Source of the DNA: Oscheius dolichura
Lineage: Eukaryota > Nematoda > Chromadorea > Rhabditida > Rhabditidae
Direction of reading: 5' to 3'
DNA: 64,000 bases
Assembly (NCBI GenBank): GCA_932521035.1
Contig: OW051492.1
Span: 5,642,001 to 5,706,000 of the forward strand
Shown here: positions 11,484 through 21,450 of the stretch, piece after piece
Layout: each line of letters starts with the position of its first letter
Numbering within the stretch: the stretch's first letter is position 1
Translations under genes and position numbers: made by a program
The notes under the pieces: model-generated
Told to the model about the DNA's origin: nothing
Databases searched by the model: none
The model's input: the letters and a program-made list of their open reading frames with translations, nothing else

Positions 11484-12890
11484 TTAGTAGATATTATATA
11501 TGGAGTGTACAGAGGGAGGAGAACGGGCTACTCCTCTATGAAGGGGGGTCATGTAGTGGGCGTGGAGGGCGTCCATCTTCTTGTTCAGGAAATCTTTGAT
11601 ATTAGTTGGATTCAATGGGAGGAGCTCCTCGAAGAGTATGGAGTGGTCGAGTACGGCCCCGTACAGTTCCTGATCCACATGGAAGAGGAGGGAATCGACC
11701 CATAACTCGTGTTTCTGGACCGGGGTGATTCGAAAGTGAACCAAGGGATTGCCTAGCTTCCGTTGGCATTGGATGAGCAGAACTCCTTTGAGAGACACAT
11801 GGTCCAACAGTCTACTTTCCCCTGGAACGACAGATTTCCGCCAATAGGGGAGAGCTCACCTTTTCTTTGAGGTGAGCGAATCTCGGGTGCAAGGGAAGCC
11901 TCGTCTTATACGACACCACGTACCAGGCGAGACCATGGTAATCATCCGCCAAATCTCTCGAGTAGAAATCCATCCTCTCGAAGACGCGGACATCGAGAAG
12001 GCGCTTCTGGCTGGTTTTAGGGGCACCCTTCCACGTCTAGGACAATGGAAGAAGAGCGCACGGAGAGGACAAACCACTATGGTACGAGCCATCAGAGAGT
12101 AGATCTCAAGGCAGGTAGAAGTAGTCAAGTAGACTTGTTCTTTGTTGAGGGTCAGAGACAGCAACTCATCCAGTTGGTTAGCATGCCGGATACATCCTGT
12201 CAGGGAGGAGGAGAGCACTGGAGGGAGGACACTTTCTGGGTGATTGGGTGACGAAGCATCTCGATGTCCATGGGATACTCGATCCAGTTGACCTTCTTCA
12301 GGCGCCAGTCGGCCGTCGTCTCGTTAATCTTATCCATGGGTATATTCTGTACTACAAATTCAGCGGGACTGACGTCCTCGACGACGCCTCTATGAACTTA
12401 TTCAGTGCCTTCGCGAATCTATTCTTCTCATGCTCGCTTTCAGCAATGTTCATCTAATGCTTTGGTGATTGCCAAAAGGAAAAGTCACCACAGAGACACA
12501 GTTGAAGTTAAATCCAGAAATGGTATCCTTGAAGTTGGCTGCCTGCTCGGGCATACGGTAGACGCCTACAGGACCGGACTTCTCTGTTTTTGTAATGACT
12601 GCGTAGACGATCAAGTCTAGCTGGACAGAGACTAGGAGGGCGATGGCTCTACTGTACCTCGTGGTCGGTGGTGACCTGGGTAATGGTCTTGTTATTGGTC
12701 AGGATGATGCCAATCGACGAGGGCACCACTTTCTTGATTAAACTGGCGTACTTGTCGCAGAATGCCCGGCTCCATCGGCACGTCCTACGGAATCGGACAA
12801 AATCCTCCAGGGGCAGCTAGACGAAGCCTGCTGAATATACTGTAAGATGAGTTTGTCGGAGAAATCGATGAACTTGGGATTAAATGAATT
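11484..12890 (-). CDS. unrecognised multi-exon protein
   Basis: A minus-strand gene that I could follow through about seven exons but not identify. Reading from 12890 downward: MLNSFNPKFIDFSDKLILQ, then TCRWSRAFCDKYASLIKK, IGIILTNNKTITQVTTDHE, LDLIVYAVITKTEKSGPVG, NIAESEHEKNRFAKALNKF, DKINETTADWRLKKVNWIEY, TGCIRHANQLDELLSLTLN, FDVRVFERMDFYSRDLADD and a C-terminal exon ending SVHSIYNIY at 11484. Most junctions keep frame with 34-56 bp introns; one (about 12345-12390) seems to need a GC donor. The product looks cytosolic, without signal peptide or membrane segment. A weak resemblance of ILTNNKTIT to kinetochore protein Zwilch was considered but is not convincing. A further 5' exon may lie at 13432-13570, which would make the start at 12890 internal. 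Confidence 0.55.
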
Positions 12891-13853
12891 CAGCATCTCG
12901 GGCGACAGCGGGAGAGGCTACAGTGGCCGAGGTTGCCTGGGAGATGGTTGAGCGGCTCGGGCTTCACCTTTTCAGAGCCCATTACTTGATTAGTAACTTC
13001 CGACGAGAGGATTGTCAGATAAAGGGGATAAGGACACTCGAGACACCGACCAAACCACGAATCGGAAACCGGAAGGCCCCCAGACGACGGCCACTCTATG
13101 AGGTGTAATTCCGAACTTTCATTTCTTTCGTTTTCTTTGTGACGTCTAACATTTTTCTTGGCTGATCTGCTTGCGACCTAATCGAATGAGAGATCGAACT
13201 GGAAATTCACGAGAAGTTCCTCCTCGCCTCGCGTGCCCCACCCAACCTCAAATGACCCTGTGCCCCCCGACCGGAATGAAACAAAGAAGTGGGCAGCTGG
13301 TGGCCTTCGGTGACTTTCTCTCCTCGTAGTTGTCGTTGTTTTCGCTTGGTGAAAGTTTGATTGGTTGGCTTTCGGATCAGCAACGGGTTCCCCAGGGGGG
13401 TTCCAAACGGCTTTTTTTGTCTAGCAAGGGTCTTACAACGAGAGAGGGTCCTCCACGTCAGCCTCCAACTTGTAATGGTCGATGATCAAGTAGTCCTTCG
13501 ACGACTCCTGTAGCCCCCAAACTGGTAAACACCACAAATCGTAGTCCACCCCAGATGAGGCCCGTTTTGTAGCGGCGGATATCTTGTCACTTTGCAGAGA
13601 TGACATTAGGAAACAATCTCCATAATCCGTGGAAAAGGGATGGGCTGGGAGGATGGCGCACTCACCGAGCCACGGGTATGCCACCGGCCTGAAATGTGAA
13701 TTCGGTCACCATAAAAGGTGTGAAGAGGGGTCACAGCCCGGGGGAACGCGATAAATCTTCCGTATGTTTTATTGTGATGATAGCAGCAGGGCGGAACTCG
13801 TCCGCTCCTTTACGGTGAAACGAAACTGGATCGCGTGCGGCAGACGCGCCGCG
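12891..13853. other. gap with possible upstream exon of the minus-strand gene and a divergent promoter
   Basis: On the minus strand, 13684 down to 13432 is open and contains VDYDLWCLPVWGLQESSKDY followed by LIIDHYKLEADVEDPLS, ending at a good donor (GTAAGA). This may be a 5' exon of the gene below, separated by an intron of about 0.5 kb. The rest shows nothing recognisable. The interval must also contain the promoter of the carboxypeptidase at 13854. Confidence 0.35.
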
Positions 13854-15787
13854 ATGGGAAGGCCCGTCGCCCTCGTGCTCCTCGTGCTCTTGGCACTGGC
13901 CGAAGGCAACAATGAGACCCGGCTCCTCGACGAGGTCTTCTCCGTCTACCGTCTCCTCCCGGCCGACCAGAAGCAGTTCCAATATGTCAAGGACCTCTAC
14001 GAGCGAGCTGCCGAACTTGACGTACCCTTTTCTCCCTTTTCTTATCCTTTTCTTTTTTAGTTGAACTTCTGGAAGTCTGCCAAAGAGGCCGGAGGTTTCT
14101 TCGACGTCATGGTCAGTGATTCCAAGCGCGAGCAACTTCTCGACCGTCTCCGGACATCCGACATCTCTTTCCTCCAGACGATCGAGGACGTTGAAGGGTT
14201 AGTTCACTCTCCTTCTCTTCTGTATCTCTTTAGTCTGATTAAAAAGCACGAGAAAAAGCCAAAGGAGAGGAGACTCTTCGACGACAGCGGGATTCCAGTC
14301 TATGACTTTAAAAGTTACGGCAGCTATGCCCAAATGGTGGCCTGGATGAAGGCTCTGGCCCGGAAATACCCAGACTTGGCACAGTTCATCACCATTGGAA
14401 AGACGAACGAAGGACGATCGATCGACGGGCTGGAGGTATGTCTTTGAGTTGGCCAGAGAATGGCTATTTTCAGCTGGGAACACGTGGACCCAACAAGCGC
14501 ATCTTTTGGATAGACGGTGGCATCCACGCCAGGGAGTGGGCAGCTCCCCACACCGCGCTTTTCTTTATCCACGAGCTGATCTCCCGCTACCACACGAGTC
14601 CGGAGATCAAGAGTCTCATGGATGGACTGACCTTTGTCATCGTGCCCAATGTGAACCCCGATGGCTACGAGTTCACTCGCTCCTCTACCAATCCACACGT
14701 GAGTATTCCCCTCCTTCTCCCCCCACAATCGACAGATCCGTCTCTGGAGGAAGAATCGGTCGAAGATGGTCTGCCGGAAGGATTCCTGGGGCAGGAACCG
14801 CTGCTGTCGGGGCGTCGACCTCAACAGGAACTTCGACTTCCATTACAAAGGTAGAGGCCCGGGACTTATTGAAACGAATGAATTGTAGAGAGTGGAACCA
14901 GCGACGATCCCTGCTCGGAAATCTACCCTGGAAGCGGGGTATTCAGTGAGCCCGAAGCACGGTACCCCTCTAGCCGTAGCAGTTATGTTTCTCGTTCAGA
15001 GCCATCCGGGACGCGATCCTTTCCAAGAGGTACAAGGGGAGGATAGACGGCTACGTGACCCTCCACACCTATTCTCAAATCTGGATCCACTCCTACGGAC
15101 ACAAGAAAGACACCTACCCAGGAGACATCCAAGAACTGGTCCCCTCCCTTTCCCCATTTATATAACTTCTATTTTCAGTACGACGTGGGGAAGAGAGCAG
15201 CCCGGGCTCTACAGAAGGTCTACGGGACGAAGTACATCGTGGGCAGCGGGGCCGACACTCTATGTGAGTCTCTTTTTATGGCTGATAAACACCCGGTTCA
15301 GACCCGGCATCCGGCGGTTCAGAAGATTGGACGAAACTTGTGGCCAAGGTCAAGTATGTTTACCTTTTGGAGCTGCGGCCCGACGAGAAAAGTGAGAATT
15401 TGAGTAAACATGGTGTATTTCCCTTTTCAACAGACTGGGATGGCTTCATCCTGGACGAGAAGGAGCTGATCCCGACGGCCCGGGAGACCTGGGAGGGCAT
15501 GAAGGTCGTGGCCAATGCCATCCTTCAGCGGTCCCATACCATGACACGTAATGCCCCCATGGGAAAGGGAATAAAAACTGTTTAAGCGGCGCCGACCCCC
15601 GCCCAAAAGTTCCGATTCGGAGACGGGAGTGAAGGATCCTGCTATGATCTGAGGTATTGTCTTTGATGGTGTCTAACGATGACTTAGACACGCCTGCAAG
15701 CGGTGGGTAGCCGAGAGAGAGGACCTGTGCAAGTCGGTGCCGATATTTATGAGGGAGAACTGCGCCTATTCGTGTGGATACTGTTAG
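13854..15787 (+). CDS. secreted M14 zinc carboxypeptidase with C-terminal ShKT domain
   Basis: A secreted metallocarboxypeptidase of the A/B type. The start at 13854 gives a signal peptide (MGRPVALVLLVLLALAEG), followed by a pro-region to about residue 100. Catalytic features: GGIHAREW holds the first two zinc ligands (HxxE), VTLHTYSQ the third; the arginine and NPDGYEF substrate-binding segments, DLNRNFD, YPASGGSEDWT and LLELRPD (catalytic Glu) all follow in order. After the peptidase fold, spliced exons at about 15594-15650 and 15689-15787 encode a six-cysteine ShKT module (CYDLRHAC, RWVAERED, CAYSCGYC). This peptidase-ShKT arrangement is typical of nematode cuticle-related carboxypeptidases such as SURO-1. 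About ten introns of 35-50 bp are inferred. If splicing at 15550 were skipped, a stop at 15583 would give a form without ShKT. Confidence 0.9.
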
Positions 15788-16170
15788 CCGGCCGCCGGCC
15801 ACGGGTCATAGCTTTAAAGGGAGCCCCCAAGTAATGTACAGTAGACTTGTTGATGTCATGAAGTTTTGTTTTCTCCGTGTCAATATTTGCCTTTTGCCTC
15901 TTTAAGGGCTTGTCATCCTCCTCAGGGCTATCGACCCATCCCGTCCTCTCCAGCTGACTATTTTTATCAGTCGGCCCGTGACGTGGTTCGCTTCCTTTTC
16001 TCCAATTTCTTCTTGTCTCTCCCTCTGTTTTTCGTCGGCTCCGTTCCGTTTTCCCAAGCTCTATCACATGTTATGTAAAAGACCTCCTCCCGCTTGTACC
16101 AACACGTGTTGTTTACAAAAAACAATCTCAGCTTAAAAGGTCTATCTCGCGCCTCCGGGGACCAGTCGAC
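15788..16170. other. short intergenic region
   Basis: No exon with recognisable features was seen in these 383 bases between the carboxypeptidase and the SH3BGRL-like gene. Confidence 0.4.
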
Positions 16171-16555
16171 ATGAACTGTCAGCTGAAGCTCGTCACCTCC
16201 TCCGTCTCCTTCAACCCCCAGGTACCTCCTCCTCCATCCTCCCGTATCCTCCCTCTTCAGGTCAAAGGCCGTCAGCGCCGTATTGAAAATATTCTGAAAT
16301 CCCTCCACATCCCCTATGAGATTGTAGATATCTCTCAGGATGTCCGATACAGGAAGTTGGCACACGGGGATGTGCCTGCTCTTTTCGTCGGGGAAGAACT
16401 CATCGGGGTGTGTTCTGGTGGCTGACTCGGTGATACAACAATGGTTCCAGAACTTTGACGATTTCGAGGCGGCCGTCGACGAGAAGACCCTCTTCGAATT
16501 TCTGCGACTACCCCCCGAGCCGGCCTACTTCGCTCCCATTATCGTTGCCACCTAA
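16171..16555 (+). CDS. SH3BGRL-like small thioredoxin-fold protein
   Basis: A protein of about 100 residues in the SH3-binding glutamate-rich-like family, glutaredoxin-related proteins that lack the redox cysteines. Three exons: 16171-16221, 16261-16407 and 16451-16555, with introns of 39 and 43 bp. The family pattern is visible: beta strand LKLVTSSVSF, helix RRIENILKSLHIPYEIVDIS, the VPALFVGEELIG segment (the position of the cis-Pro strand), then FDDFEAAVDEKTLFEFLRL, matching the DYDAFFEA...YAFLGL end of SH3BGRL proteins. There is no CxxC motif. No function beyond the fold can be read from the sequence. AATAAA follows at 16596. Confidence 0.78.
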
Positions 16556-16595
16556 TTTCTCCCCGGCATCCTGCTCTTTCTGTACATAGTCAACA

Positions 16596-16601
16596 AATAA
16601 A
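16596..16601 (+). terminator. poly(A) signal AATAAA after SH3BGRL-like gene
   Basis: A canonical hexamer lies 41 bases after the stop codon. Confidence 0.5.
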
Positions 16602-16908
16602 TGTCCATTCATTATCACACAATGTTTTGCTCTGGTCAGGCACCGCCATGACTAGCTCAGCCTCTGTTTACCAGTTCTGTACTGCGGATCAGGCCCCATC
16701 AATCGAAAATACAAAATAACCAAAAGATGACAACAGAGAAGAAGAAGAAGGCCCGGAGCAGCCGGGTCGGCGCCACTGCGCATTTTCGGCCAGACGCGAA
16801 CGCCGCGCGGGACGTGGCAGACTTATTCCGTGCCCTCATTGGCCTCCTTTTATCCCGCTTGTCCTAAAAGCTCTTATCTTTCATTTTAAAAGGTGTCACC
16901 TTCCAGCG
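16602..16908. other. short intergenic region with trans-splice-like acceptor
   Basis: Non-coding. It ends with TTCCAG at 16901-16906, two bases before the ATG of the nonaspanin gene, which suggests a spliced-leader acceptor. Confidence 0.4.
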
Positions 16909-19351
16909 ATGGGCTCTCATCCTTGGATAATTCCTCTGGTCTTCTTGATATTATGCCCAGTCGAGGAAGGCTTCTACGTCCCCGGCGTGGCCCCCGTCGA
17001 ATTTAAAAAAGGAGATCCTATAGAAGTTAGGGTGAGTATTAATATTCTTCCTCTTTTGAAATATTCCCCCCTTTCAGGCAATTAAATTAACGAGTACGAA
17101 GACAATAGTGCCGTATGAATACTACACGGTGCCGTTTTGTAAGCCGGAAGGAGAGATCAAGTACAATTCAGAGAACCTCGGAGAGGTCATGAGGGGCGAC
17201 CGGATAGTCAACACCCCCATTGCTGTGGGTCCTTTTCTTCTCTTTTATCGAGGGAGTTATTCAGCTGTCGATGAGAGACAACATCGAGTGTAAATCATCT
17301 TGTGTCGACTCACACAAGATCAGCGCCTCGGATTCAGCCACCCTCATCAAGAGAATCAAGGAGGACTACCACGTCCATCTGTAGGCACTCTGCCCTCTTC
17401 TATCTATTCCCGGTTCAGATTGGTCGACAACCTGCCCATCGCTACGAAATTCAAAGTGCCCAAGACGGGCGAAGTATTCTATGAGATGGGATACCGGTTA
17501 GGCTGGACGACAGAGGACGGAAAGGTTTGAGCTATCCCATAATTTCAACAAAGAGAAAAACTCCAGGTGTATCTCAACAATCACCTCGACCTGGTCATGA
17601 AATACCACAACCACCTGCCGGGAACATACCGCGTCGTCGGATTCGAGGTCATCCCCCGGTCGGTCAAAAGCGTCTCCTTCAAGGGATCCACCAAATTCGG
17701 GGTGAGTGGCGTCTCCCAGGCGGAGGAGACTCTTTCTTCCAGGAATGTGCCCCAATCTCCGCCGAGACAGAACACTTCGAACTGAAACAAGGAGCACAGG
17801 AGATCCAATTCACGTACAGCGTCCACTGGGAGGAGAGCGAGATCCCGTGGGCCAGCAGATGGGACGTCTATCTGGCGACCAAGGGGAACGACATCCACTG
17901 GTTCAGCATCCTCAATTCCATCGTCGTCGTCATTTCCCTCTCCGGTTAGACGTCCTCTTTATTTCATGATAACATTTCTAGGATTTCTGAGTGTCTCCAT
18001 TGTGAGGACGGTACGGCGAGATATTGTAAGTGACATCTGCCAGAAGGAGGATACTCTTTCTTCCAGGCCCAGTACAATAAGGACGACGAGGAAGATGATA
18101 CCCTGGAAGAGACAGGATGGAAGCTCGTCCACGGGGATGTCTTCCGTGCTCCTCCCCATCAGATGATCCTGGTCAACATGGTCGGGACGGGCATCCAACT
18201 GCTCGGCATGGTGGGAACTGTTGTCTGTGAGTGATCTTTCCTCCTTTCCATTTCATCGTAATCTCCAGTATTCGCCGCCCTGGGAATGCTCTCCCCCTCG
18301 AGTAGAGGCTCCCTGATGTCAGCCGCTGTCTTTCTTTTCTGTTTCTTAGGACTCCTGAGCGGCTATCACGGTATGCTATTTTTGGAAGTCTGAATAATAA
18401 AAATAAAAGCTGGCCGCCTATACAAGACCATGAAAGGCAAAAATCCCATCCGATGCGCAGTCCAAACGGGCACTCTCTTCCCTTCTCTCATCCTCGGCAG
18501 TGGATTCCTCCTTAACTTCTTCCTCATCAGCAAAAACTCCTCCGGAGCCGTAAGTCTTGCTCTTAGTCCAGTAAATAGAAATCACCCAGATCCCGTTCGG
18601 TACGATGATTGCCCTTCTGTTCATGTGGATCGGTATCGACCTTCCGCTCACCTTCCTCGGTTTCTACTTTGGCTACCGTAAACAGGTACCCTCTTCCCAT
18701 ACTCGGCTATTCTCCCCTTCCAGCCCTACACCCACCCCGTGCGTACCAATCAAATCCCTCGTCAAGTGCCCGACCAGCCGTGGTATCTCCAGACGGTGCC
18801 GTGCACCCTGCTGGCCGGTGTGCTCCCCTTCGGGGCCATGTTCATCGAGCTCTTCTTCATCTTCTCGGCCATCTGGGAGAACCAGTTCTACTACCTGTTC
18901 GGTTTTCTGTTCATCGTCAGGTGCCGTCTTCCTCTACTTGGTTATTCTCCTCTTTCAGTATCATCCTCCTCATCAGTACCGCCCAGATCGCCATCGTCGC
19001 CACCTACTTCATGTTAGTCTCGTCCCTTTTTCTCTCCCAGTCCCAAATATTCCAGGTTGTGTGCCGAGAACTACCGTTGGTGGTGGAAGTCGTTCTTCGT
19101 GAGTGGCGGTTCGGCAGTCTACGGTCTGTCCTCCCCTGCCCCTGTCCCTTTATCCCTCCATTTCAGTCATGTTCTATGCCGTCTTCTACTACTATTCCAA
19201 GCTGGACATCGAGGGATTCGTGCCGACTGTGCTCTACTTCAGCTACAGTGCCCTGATGGCCCTGACCTTCTGGTTCTTGACGGGAACCATCGGCTTCTAC
19301 GCGTCGTACACCTTCCTCCGAAAGATCTACGGAGCCGTGAAGATCGACTAA
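16909..19351 (+). CDS. TM9SF nonaspanin (TM9SF2/4 type)
   Basis: A transmembrane-9 superfamily protein of endosomes and Golgi. It starts with a signal peptide ([21 protein letters not shown]) and the diagnostic [15 protein letters not shown]. The lumenal domain contains [18 protein letters not shown] and the conserved [10 protein letters not shown]. Then come [19 protein letters not shown], the HWFSILNS entry to the first helix, [12 protein letters not shown], and nine membrane segments including [26 protein letters not shown] and a [13 protein letters not shown] segment. The C-terminus IYGAVKID carries the KxD/E coatomer retention signal of the family. The tail resembles TM9SF4. About twelve introns of 35-60 bp are inferred. 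AATAAA at 19468 follows. Confidence 0.92.
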
Positions 19352-19467
19352 ACCGAACTCAAATGGGTATACTGTAACTAACCTTTTATCGTGATAAGAC
19401 CTATCTCGAGTGGTATCCGCGGGTGCCTCCAGATTCTATTCCTTCTAAGTGTATATATGGGACATTA

Positions 19468-19473
19468 AATAAA
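19468..19473 (+). terminator. poly(A) signal AATAAA after the TM9SF gene
   Basis: Canonical hexamer 117 bases after the stop codon, before the next gene starts at 19570. Confidence 0.5.
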
Positions 19474-19569
19474 GTAACTTATGTCTGTACCAGCTGTTTT
19501 CTCCTGGATCTATCCATATAAATAATTGCCCGTTCTGTTGTGTTGTGACTCCTTCTAGAGTATGTAACG

Positions 19570-21042
19570 ATGGGAGAGGCCGGCCCCAAACTGAAGGATC
19601 CCCTCATCGCCAGGGGATTGCTCACTTTCGGAGGAGTCTTCGGCCTCCACCGACTCTATTTGGAGCAGATCCCCGAGGCATTCATCTACTTCTCAACCTT
19701 CGGCGTGTTCGGGGTAGGCTCTCTCCTGGATATCTTCACCCTCCACTCCATGGTCGACGCCTACAACGAAAAGATCGCCGGAGAGGTGGAAGGACCCCAA
19801 AAGTTCAAGTAATTCCCTCGTATGCTTTGCTCATCTTCCAGGAATGGCCGGTTACAGCCGAAATTGTCGAAGATGGTCCGTAGCTCGGTTGATAAGTTCG
19901 TCTTCAGCGTCGCCTATGCCATGTGGCTCGGTCTCTTGGTTTGGATAGCCGGAAGCGTCACCTTTGGCGTCACTCTGCACCGTAGTCTCGTCATGATCTC
20001 GGCTGTCGGAGCAGCTGTGAGTTCAGGTCGGTTGAGGAGGGGGAGCTGGAAAAGACGAAGACAATGTCTAGGAGTGTACATCGTGGGCAACCGAGGAGAC
20101 GACTCGAGAGATCTACTCTACATTTGGATGTCGACTCTGACCACCACATTTCTATTTGTAAGTATGACGGGAGATTCGATCGGATGGCCGACCTAGGGAA
20201 TGCTGGATACGAGTGTGTTCCGTACTCTGCTGGTGTCTTCCCTCGTGGGCACGGTCATCGGCAATCGGACGGCCCTCCTCCGACACGTCCAGATGAAACA
20301 GTACAACTTCAAACACTTCGTGGTACTTGTCTCCCTTTCGATAAACCAGAAGGGTGTTTCAGTTTTGGTCTTCCTTGTTCCTATGCCTTCTCTGTCTTAT
20401 TGTCCTCGGCCTAAGTCGTCAGATTCTCCAGCAGAGAGTCTCCGTGACCAGGGTCGGAGAGAGTACCGTAATTACTTCTATGGAGCAATTGATGGCCGAC
20501 AGGATGGCGGACATCGGGCGACTGAGGAGGTGGGCGGCGGCCACCGGCAGTAACGGAGGAATTGTAGACTGTTCGATGGGGCGACGAAGATCGAATACAG
20601 CAGAGCTGCCGGCAGCGGGAACAACAAGGTAATTTTATCCCGTTGAAAGAAGAGGACCCCGTGTAGATGGAGCGGAAGTGGTGGGACTTCGACATAGTGG
20701 GGAGGGCGCCTGGCTGGGCTGACCAGGTCGTGGTGTTGATCGTGGACATCCTCCGATCCGAGACACGAGCGACCGTAGGCGGAATCAAAACCGAGCCACT
20801 ACAATGGGCCCTCTGGAGGATGTACCTTCTTCTGGTAGGAATCCCTTTTGATTCGACCCCTGTTTCCAGTATTTCGACACTTCGCCCTTCGTGTCGGACA
20901 AGACACTCCTGAAGCTGTGTGAGAGACACGGCCGCGACAAGGACAACGAGAAGGTTCGACTGTCCCCTTTGGATAGAAAAGAATATTTCAGAACATGGCG
21001 AGCCGGGCGGTGGGCAGGGCATGTGAGGTGATGAAGATGTAG
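19570..21042 (+). CDS. TM2-domain polytopic membrane protein, DNAJC22-like without visible J domain
   Basis: The N-terminus (MGEAGPKLKDPLIARGLLTF) opens into a TM2-type helical pair: FGGVFGLHRLYLEQIPEAF followed by YFSTFGVFGVGSLLDIFTL. In place of the usual DRF turn it has HRLYL, as in DNAJC22/Wurst-type proteins. Further hydrophobic segments follow: VAYAMWLGLLVWIAGSVTF, LYIWMSTLTTTFLF, TSVFRTLLVSSLVGTVIG and FWSSLFLCLLCLIVLGL. The C-terminal cytosolic part (KWWDFDIVGRAPGWADQ, then LQWALWRMYLLL and YFDTSPFVSDKTLLKLCERH) has no HPD motif, so I see no J domain. Frame can be kept through about eight exons with 34-60 bp introns; the exon at about 20575-20630 was placed by frame alone. Resemblance to DNAJC22 is inference from the TM2 pair and overall topology. 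AATAAA at 21078. Confidence 0.6.
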
Positions 21043-21077
21043 GCCAATCTCTTTTTGAAGAAAAAAAATCCGATCTC

Positions 21078-21083
21078 AATAAA
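21078..21083 (+). terminator. poly(A) signal AATAAA after TM2 gene
   Basis: Canonical hexamer 36 bases after the stop codon. Confidence 0.5.
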
Positions 21084-21450
21084 CAATTTAACCTTGCCTA
21101 CATTTCCCTCCCCGAGACAGATAGTTCCCCCCGCGGGCCCCTATCTCCCCCTTCGATCTTCGGATGTCCACCTGGATGTATTGATCACTTCATGTCCTCT
21201 CTACATGCCGGGGAAGACATTCCACAGGTAGGCTACTCGGACAAGAGCACTTATGAAACAAAGGCGCGGGTCCCGCCGCGAAGGGCGCATTCCCTCTGCC
21301 AGTTATGCCCCCAGCTGTTTATATCCCGTGCTCCCGGTGTTTTCCTTTTCTTTGTGTTATTTTTCTCGTTTAAAGAGTCATCTCTAATGACAGATTGTTG
21401 TGAAATTCAGATGACAATAGCCCGCGCCTAGTCTGCCCCGTAGAGCCAGG
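21084..21450. other. short intergenic region
   Basis: Nothing coding recognised in these 367 bases. It should hold the promoter or trans-splice acceptor of the nucleoside transporter. Confidence 0.4.

Noticed and set aside
12420-12840. Minus-strand gene as a pseudogene because of stops and frame shifts
   Set aside because: Most breaks disappear when 35-56 bp introns are removed with normal acceptors; one junction remains uncertain.
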